This document shows positions 17,078-24,152 of a stretch of DNA of 64,000 bases, one piece after another. A program made the position numbers and the translations under genes. The stretch lies in contig NZ_WSRO01000001.1 of NCBI RefSeq assembly GCF_009769735.1, positions 434,001 through 498,000 on the forward strand, read 5' to 3'. The notes under the pieces were generated by a model, which saw nothing but the letters and a program-made list of their open reading frames with translations, ran no database searches and had not been told where the DNA came from. Source of the stretch: Streptomyces sp. BA2. Its GTDB lineage: Bacteria; Actinomycetota; Actinomycetes; Streptomycetales; Streptomycetaceae. How positions within the stretch are numbered: position 1 is the first letter of the stretch; every line of letters begins with the position of its first letter.

Positions 17078-17554
17078 ATGAGTGTTCGTCTGAATCTTTT
17101 CGGCAGTGAGATCGCCGGCAAGGCCATGAAGGGGATCAACACGGCGAGCATGGCCGTCATCAACAGTGGGCTGCTGCCGAAGGCGACGATCGACCTGGTG
17201 CTGCTGCGGGCGAGTCAGATCAATGGCTGTGGCTTTTGCACGGACATCCACAGCAAGGACCTGGCGCACGCCGGTGAGGATGCCGCACGGGTCAACCTGG
17301 TCGCGGTGTGGCGTGAGGCAACGGTGTTCACCGAGGCCGAGCGGGCCGCGCTGGAGGTGGCCGAGCAGGGCACCCGGATCGCCGATGCTGCCGGTGGTGT
17401 CCCCGACGATGTGTGGACCAATGCCGCCAAGCACTACGACGAGGAGCAGCTGGCCGCGCTGACCTGCCTCATCTCCCTGATCAACGCCAGCAACCGGCTC
17501 GGCGTCATCACCGGCCAGCCCGGCGGCAACTACCAGCCCGGCCAGTTCGGCTGA
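17078..17554 (+). CDS. Carboxymuconolactone decarboxylase/AhpD-like protein, copy 1
   Basis: A 158-aa helical protein of the CMD/AhpD superfamily. The hallmark is the Cys-x-x-Cys with following His: NGCGFCTDIHSKD near residues 48-60, followed by EAERAALEVAEQGTRI and an ANRLGVITG end. Family members are peroxidase-like thiol enzymes or decarboxylases. The COE group to which this belongs is a regular neighbour and target of ECF41 sigma factors, and such a sigma gene lies convergently 100 bp downstream. An essentially identical second copy lies at 61616-62092. A direct biosynthetic role is unproven; oxidative-stress or quinone chemistry would fit the context. Confidence 0.9.
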   Translation: MSVRLNLFGSEIAGKAMKGINTASMAVINSGLLPKATIDLVLLRASQINGCGFCTDIHSKDLAHAGEDAARVNLVAVWREATVFTEAERAALEVAEQGTRIADAAGGVPDDVWTNAAKHYDEEQLAALTCLISLINASNRLGVITGQPGGNYQPGQFG

Positions 17555-17604
17555 CCCACACCGCACCCCACCCGCTGGTGACGTCGGCGGACACCAGCAC
17601 CCCC

Positions 17605-17641
17605 GATGCCCTGGGCACCACACACCGGAGCCCAGGGCATC
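17605..17641. terminator. Perfect 12-bp hairpin between convergent genes
   Basis: GATGCCCTGGGC and its complement GCCCAGGGCATC flank a 13-base loop, after the CMD gene (+) and before the sigma gene end (-). It is a likely bidirectional terminator and is duplicated with the CMD cassette. Confidence 0.75.
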
Positions 17642-17654
17642 GCTCTGTCGCTCG

Positions 17655-18584
17655 TCAGCCTGTCCACGGCCGGAGCTTGTCGGGGTTGAGCACCGCCCAG
17701 ATGTGCTTGATCCGATCTCCTGCCATGTCGAACGCCAACACGGACACGGTGACGCCCCCGCGTTGAAGCACCAACCCGGGCTGGCCGTTGACGTGGGACT
17801 CCACGATCGTCAGGTCGGGGGCGTTCTCGGCGGCGTTGACGAAGAAGCGGGCGACCTGCTCGCCGCCCTCGATGGGCTGGAGATGGGCGCCGACGACGCC
17901 GCCGCCGTCGGTGATCGTCGTGGCGTCGGGGTCGAGGAGGCCGATGAGGGCCTCGATGTCCTGGGCCTCCCACGCCTGCCTGAAGTCCCTGACCATGCCC
18001 GCGCGTTGAGGGGTCGCGGTCGCTGGGGCACGCTGCGCGTGCACGCGGTGGCGGGCTGAGGAGGCCAGCTTGCGGCACGCCGCCGGCGTACGGCCGACGA
18101 TCTCCGCCACTTCCACGAACGAGTAGTGGAAGACGTCGTGAAGGACGAACACGACGCGCTCGGCAGGGGTCATCGAGTCGAGCACGACGAGGAAGGCCAT
18201 GCTGACCGACTCGTCGAGGGTGACCCGGTCGGCCGGGTCGGCGGCGCTGCCCGACCGGCCGCTGATCCACTCCATGCGGTCGGGCAGGGGCTCCGGTACC
18301 CATTCGCCCACGTACCGTTCCCGCTTGGCTCGCGCGGAGCCGAGCAGGTCGAGGCAGATACGGCCGGCGACCTTGGTCAGCCAGGCGCCGGGGGACGCGA
18401 TTTCCTCCTGCTGCTGTCGTGACATGGCGTACCAGCGCACGTACGTCTCCTGCACGACGTCCTCGGCATCGGCCACGGATCCGAGCAGTCGGTAGGCGAG
18501 GTTGATCAGTTGACGCCGTTCACTCAGGACCGCACTCAGCCCCGCGTCGATCTGATTCTCTTCCTGCTCTGACTGTGTGCTCAC
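17655..18584 (-). CDS. ECF41-family RNA polymerase sigma factor (SigJ type)
   Basis: The 309-aa protein has sigma-2 (YRLLGSVADAEDVVQETYVRW, minus its last residue, near residues 30-50) and sigma-4 (PAERVVFVLHDVFHYSFVEV, then GRTPAACRKLASSARHRV). A SnoaL-like C-terminal extension of about 110 residues bears the ECF41 marks: WVPEPL in the linker, DGGG, and NPDKL near the end. In this family the extension acts instead of an anti-sigma factor, and the classical target is an adjacent CMD/oxidoreductase gene. Exactly that gene lies convergent next door with a matching promoter, and again at 61.6-62.1 kb. Likely role: activating both CMD copies under a signal sensed by the extension. A long palindrome lies about 80 bp upstream. 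Confidence 0.92.
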   Translation of the reverse strand: MSTQSEQEENQIDAGLSAVLSERRQLINLAYRLLGSVADAEDVVQETYVRWYAMSRQQQEEIASPGAWLTKVAGRICLDLLGSARAKRERYVGEWVPEPLPDRMEWISGRSGSAADPADRVTLDESVSMAFLVVLDSMTPAERVVFVLHDVFHYSFVEVAEIVGRTPAACRKLASSARHRVHAQRAPATATPQRAGMVRDFRQAWEAQDIEALIGLLDPDATTITDGGGVVGAHLQPIEGGEQVARFFVNAAENAPDLTIVESHVNGQPGLVLQRGGVTVSVLAFDMAGDRIKHIWAVLNPDKLRPWTG

Positions 18585-18664
18585 TGTCGCCCTTTCCCTT
18601 TCTTGCCATCACGCCCTGACCTGCGCACAGTTCCGAAAACCTCCTGATTCTCACCGCTGGGACC

Positions 18665-18698
18665 GGTGTGCAACATCGGAGTTCCGACGTTGCACACC
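18665..18698. promoter_or_regulatory. 34-bp near-perfect palindrome upstream of the sigma gene
   Basis: GGTGTGCAAC and GTTGCACACC flank a centre that is itself a dyad (TCGGA-GT-TCCGA); only one base pair is mismatched. It lies between the divergent sigma gene (start 18584) and the accE-like gene (start 18808). It could be an operator for a dimeric regulator acting on both, or an RNA hairpin in the leader. No T-run follows, so a terminator is less likely. Confidence 0.55.
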
Positions 18699-18807
18699 GC
18701 GTTCTGGTCGATTTCTGCGTCTACCGCCCTGGAGCTCCAGGAAAAGCCGAGTCCGAGTTGAGTGCTGAGGCCGACGGTGATCCGGAGAGTAAAGGGAGGG
18801 AGATCTC

Positions 18808-19017
18808 GTGGACGGTGCCGAAAGCAAGGACGCTCTGCTCAGAATCGAGCGTGGTCAGGCAACTGAAGAAGAACTGGCCGCGGTCGCCGTGACCCTCCTT
18901 TCCCTGGCCGCCGGGCAAAGGGAGACCGAGGAAGAGGAGAGCGGGGGACGATCCGTCGCCCTCTGGCGCCGACGGGAACGGACCAGCGCCTACCAGGCCC
19001 CGCACAGCTGGAGATGA
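18808..19017 (+). CDS. accE: Acyl-CoA carboxylase epsilon subunit
   Basis: A 69-aa acidic/helical protein starting at a GTG with GGGAGGG in front. It shows both parts of the actinobacterial carboxylase epsilon subunit: an N-terminal helix LLRIERGQATEEELAAVAV and the C-terminal WRRRERTSAYQAPHSWR tail (family: W..R.ER....APHSW). Epsilon subunits bind and stimulate the carboxyltransferase beta subunit, whose gene follows 139 bp downstream. Together they supply malonyl-CoA (or a related extender) for the polyketide part of the cluster. The biotin-carrying alpha subunit is not encoded nearby and is presumably the housekeeping one. Confidence 0.88.
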   Translation: MDGAESKDALLRIERGQATEEELAAVAVTLLSLAAGQRETEEEESGGRSVALWRRRERTSAYQAPHSWR

Positions 19018-19156
19018 CCCGTCCTGCGGCTGGCGAACGGGTTGACCGGCCTCCTCTCACGCCTCACGCCCACGAAGAAAACCGTACAGGCGGTTGGTTG
19101 TCGGCGCATACGGTCCCTCCGGCCCGGCCCGCGCCGCCCACAGGAAGGTGACTGTC

Positions 19157-20749
19157 ATGACGATGGTGGTGGAGCCCTCTGCGCTCGAAGCGGGGGAGGC
19201 CGGCGCGCGGGGCCGCGTGGCCGAGTTGGAGGCACTCCGTGCGCGCGCCGAGGCGGGGCCCAGTGAGAAGGCGACCGAGGCCCAGCACGCCAAGGGCAAG
19301 CTGACCGCTCGTGAGCGGATCGAGCTGCTTTTGGACGCGGGTTCGTTTCAGGAGGTCGAGCAGTTGCGTCGGCACCGGGCGACCGGTTTCGGCCTGGAGG
19401 CGAAGAAGCCGTACACGGATGGTGTGATCACCGGCTGGGGCACGGTCGAGGGGCGCACGGTCTTCGTGTACGCCCATGACTTCCGCATCTTCGGCGGCGC
19501 GCTGGGCGAGGCGCACGCGACGAAGATCCACAAGATCATGGACATGGCCATCGCGGCCGGTGCCCCGCTGGTGTCCCTGAACGACGGTGCCGGTGCCCGT
19601 ATCCAGGAGGGCGTCTCGGCGCTCGCCGGATACGGCGGGATCTTCCAGCGCAACACCAAGGCTTCGGGCGTCATCCCGCAGATCAGCGTGATGCTCGGCC
19701 CGTGCGCCGGGGGAGCGGCCTACAGCCCGGCCCTGACGGACTTCGTATTCATGGTCCGCGAGACCTCGCAGATGTTCATCACCGGCCCGGACGTGGTCAA
19801 GGCGGTCACGGGCGAGGAGATCTCCCAGAACGGGCTCGGCGGCGCCGACGTCCATGCGGAGACGAGCGGTGTCTGCCACTTCGCGTACGAGGACGAGGAG
19901 ACCTGCCTCGCCGAGGTCCGCTATCTGCTGTCGATGCTTCCGCAGAACAACCGCGAGAATCCGCCCGTCGCGCGGTCGGGAGACCCGGCGGACCGTCGCT
20001 CGGACGTCCTGCTCGACCTGGTGCCGGCGGACGGCAACCGCCCGTACGACATGGCCAAGGTGATCGAGGAGCTCGTCGACGACGGCGACTACCTGGAGGT
20101 CCACGAGCGCTGGGCCCGCAACATCGTCTGCGCCCTGGCCCGTCTCGACGGGCGGGTCGTCGGCATCGTGGCGAACCAGCCGCAGTCGCTGGCCGGGGTC
20201 CTGGACATCGAGGCCTCCGAGAAGGCGGCCCGCTTCGTCCAGATGTGCGACGCCTTCAACATCCCGATCATCACGCTCCTCGACGTGCCCGGCTTCCTGC
20301 CGGGCGTGGACCAGGAGCACGGCGGGATCATCCGGCACGGCGCGAAGCTCCTGTACGCGTACTGCAACGCCACGGTGCCCCGCATCTCCCTCATCCTGCG
20401 CAAGGCGTACGGCGGCGCGTACATCGTCATGGACAGCCAGTCCATCGGCGCGGACCTGACCTATGCGTGGCCGACGAACGAGATCGCGGTGATGGGCGCC
20501 GAGGGCGCCGCCAACGTCATCTTCCGCCGGCAGATCGCGGCGGCCGAGGACCCCGAGGCCATGCGGCAGAAGATGGTCAAGGAGTACAAGGCCGAGCTGA
20601 TGCACCCCTACTACGCCGCCGAGCGAGGCCTGGTCGACGACGTCATCGACCCCGCCGAGACCCGCCGGGTCCTCGCCTCCACTCTGGAGATGCTGCGCAA
20701 CAAGCACGCGGATCTGCCGTCCCGCAAGCACGGCAACCCCCCGCAGTAG
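19157..20749 (+). CDS. accB: Acyl-CoA carboxylase beta subunit (carboxyltransferase)
   Basis: The ATG at 19157 follows an AGGAAGG site. The 530-aa protein has the N-terminal helical region (EAQHAKGKLTARERIELLLD) and two crotonase-fold carboxyltransferase halves. The first has the oxyanion loop GPCAGGAAYSPAL and the second has KAYGGAYIVM and GAEGAANVIFRR. The residue after AYSPALTDF, which sets acyl specificity in PccB/AccD, cannot be judged without alignment. It transfers the carboxyl group from biotin to acetyl- or propionyl-CoA. Beside a malonyl-CoA-consuming type III PKS, malonyl-CoA supply is the reasonable role. It works with the epsilon subunit upstream. Confidence 0.93.
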   Translation: MTMVVEPSALEAGEAGARGRVAELEALRARAEAGPSEKATEAQHAKGKLTARERIELLLDAGSFQEVEQLRRHRATGFGLEAKKPYTDGVITGWGTVEGRTVFVYAHDFRIFGGALGEAHATKIHKIMDMAIAAGAPLVSLNDGAGARIQEGVSALAGYGGIFQRNTKASGVIPQISVMLGPCAGGAAYSPALTDFVFMVRETSQMFITGPDVVKAVTGEEISQNGLGGADVHAETSGVCHFAYEDEETCLAEVRYLLSMLPQNNRENPPVARSGDPADRRSDVLLDLVPADGNRPYDMAKVIEELVDDGDYLEVHERWARNIVCALARLDGRVVGIVANQPQSLAGVLDIEASEKAARFVQMCDAFNIPIITLLDVPGFLPGVDQEHGGIIRHGAKLLYAYCNATVPRISLILRKAYGGAYIVMDSQSIGADLTYAWPTNEIAVMGAEGAANVIFRRQIAAAEDPEAMRQKMVKEYKAELMHPYYAAERGLVDDVIDPAETRRVLASTLEMLRNKHADLPSRKHGNPPQ

Positions 20750-20930
20750 ACCCACCGGGCACCCGACACTCCCCGGAAACAATCCAACTTCGCTGTTTTT
20801 CGGGCCAGATGGAGGCTTGGGGGCGGCTGGAAAGGGGTGCCCTCCTCTCCCCGCAGGCACCCTGGGCAGGGGTTCATCCCCTGGGGCCGCGCTCATGGGT
20901 GCACGGGTGCCGCCGAGTGGCTGGTTCGTG

Positions 20931-20986
20931 AATAGAAACCAGCTATCCGGTTTTGTATTGACAGGACGCCCTGGAGCCCATTGAAT
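20931..20986 (+). promoter_or_regulatory. ARE-like operator overlapping a TTGACA promoter before SARP 1
   Basis: AATAGAAACC and CCGGTTTTGTATT form an ARE-like dyad at 20931-20959. A TTGACA -35 box (20958-20963) overlaps its right edge, and TTGAAT follows after 17 bp as a -10 box. A butyrolactone receptor bound here would block the SARP promoter. The SARP start lies 62 bp downstream of the -10 box. Confidence 0.6.
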
Positions 20987-21047
20987 CTGTGTGCGGTAGG
21001 GGGGCCGCCCCGCCAGCGGCACCGTCCAGGTACAGGGGAGAGACGCT

Positions 21048-21887
21048 GTGGACATCGAAGTGCTCGGCTCGTTGTCGGTGCGGGAGAACGGAACGTCCAT
21101 CACGCCAACGGCCCCCAAGCCACGGCAGGTTCTGGCCTTGCTCGCCTTGCACGCCGACCGGATGGTGCCCGTCTCCTCCCTGATGGAGGAGCTCTGGGGC
21201 GACACGCCGCCGCGCAGCGGCCGTACGACACTGCAGACTTACGTCCTTCAGCTGCGTGAACTCATCGCCGCGGCTCTGGAGAAGGGCGATGGCGGGGAAG
21301 GTGAGCGCCCCGCCGCCAAGGACGTACTGGTGACGATGCCCGGTGGCTATCTGCTGTCCAGCGGCGACGGGCACAGCGACGTGCGCACGTTCGAGCGTCT
21401 TGCGGGCATGGGATACCGGGCCATGGACGCGGGCGACTTCGCCGGTGCCGCACGGCAGTTGCGGGAAGCGCTGATGCTGTGGTTCGGCACCGCCTTCGCG
21501 GACGTGCAGGCCGGGCCGCAGCTGGAGATGGAGATCCAGCGCCTCGACGAGAGCCGGCTGTGTGCCCTTGAACAGCGCATCGAGGCCGACCTGCGGCTGG
21601 GGCGGCATCGTGAGGTGCTGGCCGAACTGACCATTCTGGTGAACCGCTATCGCACGCACGAGAGCCTGCACGCCCAGTTCATGCTCGCGCTGTACCGCTC
21701 CGGGCGACGCAGCGAGGCCCTGGACGTCTATCAGCGGCTGCGCGCCACGCTCGTACGTGACATCGGTCTGGAGCCGTCCGCAGGGCTGCGTCGGCTGCAG
21801 CAGTCCATTCTCGCGGCCAACGAGGGGCCCGCGGCAGCGGAGTCCGATGCCGATGCCGCCAAGGACCGGCTCGTTCCCGTGCGTTGA
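21048..21887 (+). CDS. SARP-family transcriptional activator 1
   Basis: A 279-aa protein of the small SARP class (ActII-ORF4, DnrI, RedD): an OmpR-like winged helix at about residues 1-95 (LGSLSVRENGTSITPTAPKP, LLALHADRMVPVSSLMEELW, TTLQTYVLQLREL) and a BTAD helical domain at about 110-250 (ARQLREALMLWFGTAFADV, HESLHAQFMLALYRSGRRSE). SARPs bind direct repeats upstream of biosynthetic promoters and recruit RNA polymerase. The GTG start has GGGGAG upstream. The ARE-like site in front suggests it is the first target of the butyrolactone signal. A closely related second SARP follows directly. Confidence 0.93.
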   Translation: MDIEVLGSLSVRENGTSITPTAPKPRQVLALLALHADRMVPVSSLMEELWGDTPPRSGRTTLQTYVLQLRELIAAALEKGDGGEGERPAAKDVLVTMPGGYLLSSGDGHSDVRTFERLAGMGYRAMDAGDFAGAARQLREALMLWFGTAFADVQAGPQLEMEIQRLDESRLCALEQRIEADLRLGRHREVLAELTILVNRYRTHESLHAQFMLALYRSGRRSEALDVYQRLRATLVRDIGLEPSAGLRRLQQSILAANEGPAAAESDADAAKDRLVPVR

Positions 21888-22010
21888 GCGATCACACCTT
21901 TCCTTCTCTGATAGTCCCTTCTCTGATACGTCGGCGCGCTCGCCCGCAGTCCCGGGCCCCGATGCGTAGTTTCTGCGTCGTCCGCATATCGAGCCCCGGT
22001 GAGGAGACTC

Positions 22011-22832
22011 GTGAAGATTCACGTTCTGGGTGCGTTGAGGGCTGAGGTCAACGGGGAATCGATCGTTCCGACAGCGGGTAAGCCGCGGCAGATTCTTTCC
22101 CTGCTCTCCCTCTATCCCGGACGGGCGATGCCCGTCTCCACGCTCATGGAGGAAATCTGGGGGGTCGAGCCGCCGCAGAGCGCGCTCACCACCTTGCAGA
22201 CCTACATTCTTCACCTGCGCCGGCACCTCGGTACCGCGATGGGGCCCGATTCCCCCCACACCGCCAAGGAGGTGCTCGCCACTCGGCACGGCGGCTATCT
22301 GATGCAGATACCGGCCGAGAGCGTGGATGTGCACCAGTACGAGCGCATGGTCGCGGAGGGGCGGACAGCCTGCGACGCCGGGGACGACGTCACCGCGGCC
22401 GATCGCTTCCGGCAGGCGCTCGCGCTCTGGCGCGGGCCCGCGCTGGTCGACGTACGGGTCGGTCCGATCCTCGAGATCGAGGTCATGCGCCTGGAGGAGA
22501 GCCGCCTCGGCACCGTCGAGTGGCGGATCGACGCTGATCTGCGGCTCGGACGGCACTCCGAACTCATCGCGGAATTAACAGAACTGACGGCACGTCACCC
22601 CCACCACGAAGGGCTGCATTCGCAGGCCATGGTCGCGCTGTACCGGTCGGGGCGCCAAGCGTCGGCTCTCGAGGTCTACCGCAAGCTGCGCATCCGGCTG
22701 ATCGAGGGGCTCGGCGTCGAGCCCTCGCCGCAGGTACAGCGGCTGCATCAGGCCATACTCGCCGTCGACCCCAAGCTGGACGTCGCCGCGGGACCGCGGC
22801 GCGGCTCGACCTTCGACCTCTACGCCGCCTGA
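22011..22832 (+). CDS. SARP-family transcriptional activator 2, with a TTA codon
   Basis: The GTG at 22011 has GAGGAG four bases before it and is preferred over the GTG at 21999. The 273-aa protein has the same winged-helix (VNGESIVPTAGKPRQILSLL) plus BTAD (HEGLHSQAMVALYRSGRQAS) layout as SARP 1, and the two are clearly paralogous. Codon 189, TTA at 22575-22577 (in GCG-GAA-TTA-ACA), is the rare leucine codon read by the bldA tRNA. Translation should therefore depend on development-linked bldA, a common brake on pathway regulators. It is probably the second activator of the cluster, although which promoters each SARP controls is unknown. Confidence 0.93.
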   Translation: MKIHVLGALRAEVNGESIVPTAGKPRQILSLLSLYPGRAMPVSTLMEEIWGVEPPQSALTTLQTYILHLRRHLGTAMGPDSPHTAKEVLATRHGGYLMQIPAESVDVHQYERMVAEGRTACDAGDDVTAADRFRQALALWRGPALVDVRVGPILEIEVMRLEESRLGTVEWRIDADLRLGRHSELIAELTELTARHPHHEGLHSQAMVALYRSGRQASALEVYRKLRIRLIEGLGVEPSPQVQRLHQAILAVDPKLDVAAGPRRGSTFDLYAA

Positions 22833-22978
22833 GGCCCCAGCCGGACTTGAGCCGTACGCGTCCAGGGGTCGAGTGACGCCGGACAGGCTCTGCTGACTGC
22901 CGCCGTCTGCCAGGCACGACCGCGTGCCCCGCACCCAGCACAGTCGGGCGGCCTGTCCGATGAGAGAAGGTGGTCCCG

Positions 22979-23935
22979 GTGCCGGGTGAGCGTGTACGCC
23001 GTCTTTCACACACCGTCGATGTGGCGGCACCCGCAGGAGTCGTCTACACATTGCTCGTCGATGCCGAGCACCGCCCGTTGTACTTTCCGTCGAATGTGTA
23101 CGTGGAGCGGCTCGACTTCTGCGGCCCCCGCGAACGGCTGCGGGTCTGGGCCCTCGCCGACGGGCAGGTCAAGTCCTGGACGTCGGCCCGGGTGCAGGAC
23201 TCCGCGCGGCGCTCGCTCTCCTTCCACCAGGACCGGATCATGGAGCCCGCGGCGTCGATGGGCGGCACGTTCTCCGTGCAGCCCCTTGGCCCCGACCGTT
23301 GCCGGCTGATCGTGGACCACGAGTTCACCCCCCTGGACGGCCGTCGCGACAACATGGAGTGGCTGGAGTGGAACGTCGCCGAAACCAACCGCTCCGACCT
23401 GCAGCACCTGAGGTTCCTGGCGGAGCGCTGGACACGGCTCGACGAACTGCTCCTGTCGTTCGAGGAGTCGATACGCGTCAAAGGGCCCGCCGAGCTGGTG
23501 CACAGCTTCCTCTACGACGTGGAGAGCTGGCCCGGACAGCTCTCCCACGTGCGCCGGGTCAGCCTGGACGAGCCCCAAGTCGGCGTACAGAAGGTCGCCA
23601 TGGAGCTAAACGCGGCCGACGGCGCCGTCCACGACATCGCGTCCGTGCGGCTGTGCTTCCCGCACGCCGGACGCATCGTGCACAAGGAGACGACGCCCAG
23701 GAAGCTGCTCGCGGCGCACTGCGGCGAGTGGTCGGTCGTCTCCGACGAGGAGGGCGTCACCGTGACGTCCCAGCACCACGTCGTGCTGCGGGAGCAGGAC
23801 ATCGAGCACGTGCTCGGCGCGGGAGCCACCCTCGAGGACGCCCGCCGCCGGGTGCGTCAGGAGCTGGGCGACGAAAGCCTGCAGACGCTGTACTCGGCCC
23901 GGAAACACGCCGAATCGGCCGTACGCGTGCTCTGA
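22979..23935 (+). CDS. Polyketide aromatase/cyclase with two SRPBCC (START-like) domains
   Basis: The GTG at 22979 is chosen because AGAAGG lies about 8 bases upstream; a GTG at 22970 is too close to it. The 318-aa protein has two START-like folds: residues about 1-150 (VDVAAPAGVVYTLLVDAE, LYFPSNVYVERLDF, EWLEWNVAET) and about 165-318 (IRVKGPAELVHSFLYDVESW, TSQHHVVLREQDIEHVLG). This didomain arrangement is that of aromatase/cyclases such as ActVII. Those enzymes usually act on type II PKS chains, yet no ketosynthase pair is present here; the only PKS is a type III enzyme that cyclises its own product. It may steer folding of the THN precursor, act on a later quinone, or be a leftover. Confidence 0.85.
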   Translation: MPGERVRRLSHTVDVAAPAGVVYTLLVDAEHRPLYFPSNVYVERLDFCGPRERLRVWALADGQVKSWTSARVQDSARRSLSFHQDRIMEPAASMGGTFSVQPLGPDRCRLIVDHEFTPLDGRRDNMEWLEWNVAETNRSDLQHLRFLAERWTRLDELLLSFEESIRVKGPAELVHSFLYDVESWPGQLSHVRRVSLDEPQVGVQKVAMELNAADGAVHDIASVRLCFPHAGRIVHKETTPRKLLAAHCGEWSVVSDEEGVTVTSQHHVVLREQDIEHVLGAGATLEDARRRVRQELGDESLQTLYSARKHAESAVRVL

Positions 23936-24152
23936 CGCCCGGAGCCGTCCTCGACAGCTGGCCCATGCGCGCCCGGGAACGACTTGTGAGAGGGCCGCCA
24001 CTCGATCGGCCGCCCGCGATCCTTCGAGCAAGGCTCCGGTGGCTGCCTCTTGCATGGGACATCCCCACCGGCCCGCTCCCGGCAGGCCGTCGTGAGACCG
24101 CCGCACCCGCAGGAGAGGGGGTGGGGTCCGCGCCTTCGTCCCGCGCGAGGGC

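Larger units (their letters stand above)
16999..17644 (+). repeat. Left arm of a ~646-bp inverted duplication (CMD gene cassette)
   Basis: This block carries a promoter, the CMD/AhpD-like gene and its terminator. It is repeated in inverse orientation at 61526-62172. The coding parts give the same protein, and the non-coding edges match too, apart from a few substitutions and one inserted base near the ribosome-binding site. Homology stops abruptly at both ends. Confidence 0.85.

Noticed and set aside
19064..21205. Long minus-strand frame opposite the carboxylase beta gene
   Set aside because: It runs across accB and the SARP promoter, and its composition (His/Arg/Asp repeats) is that of an antisense shadow.
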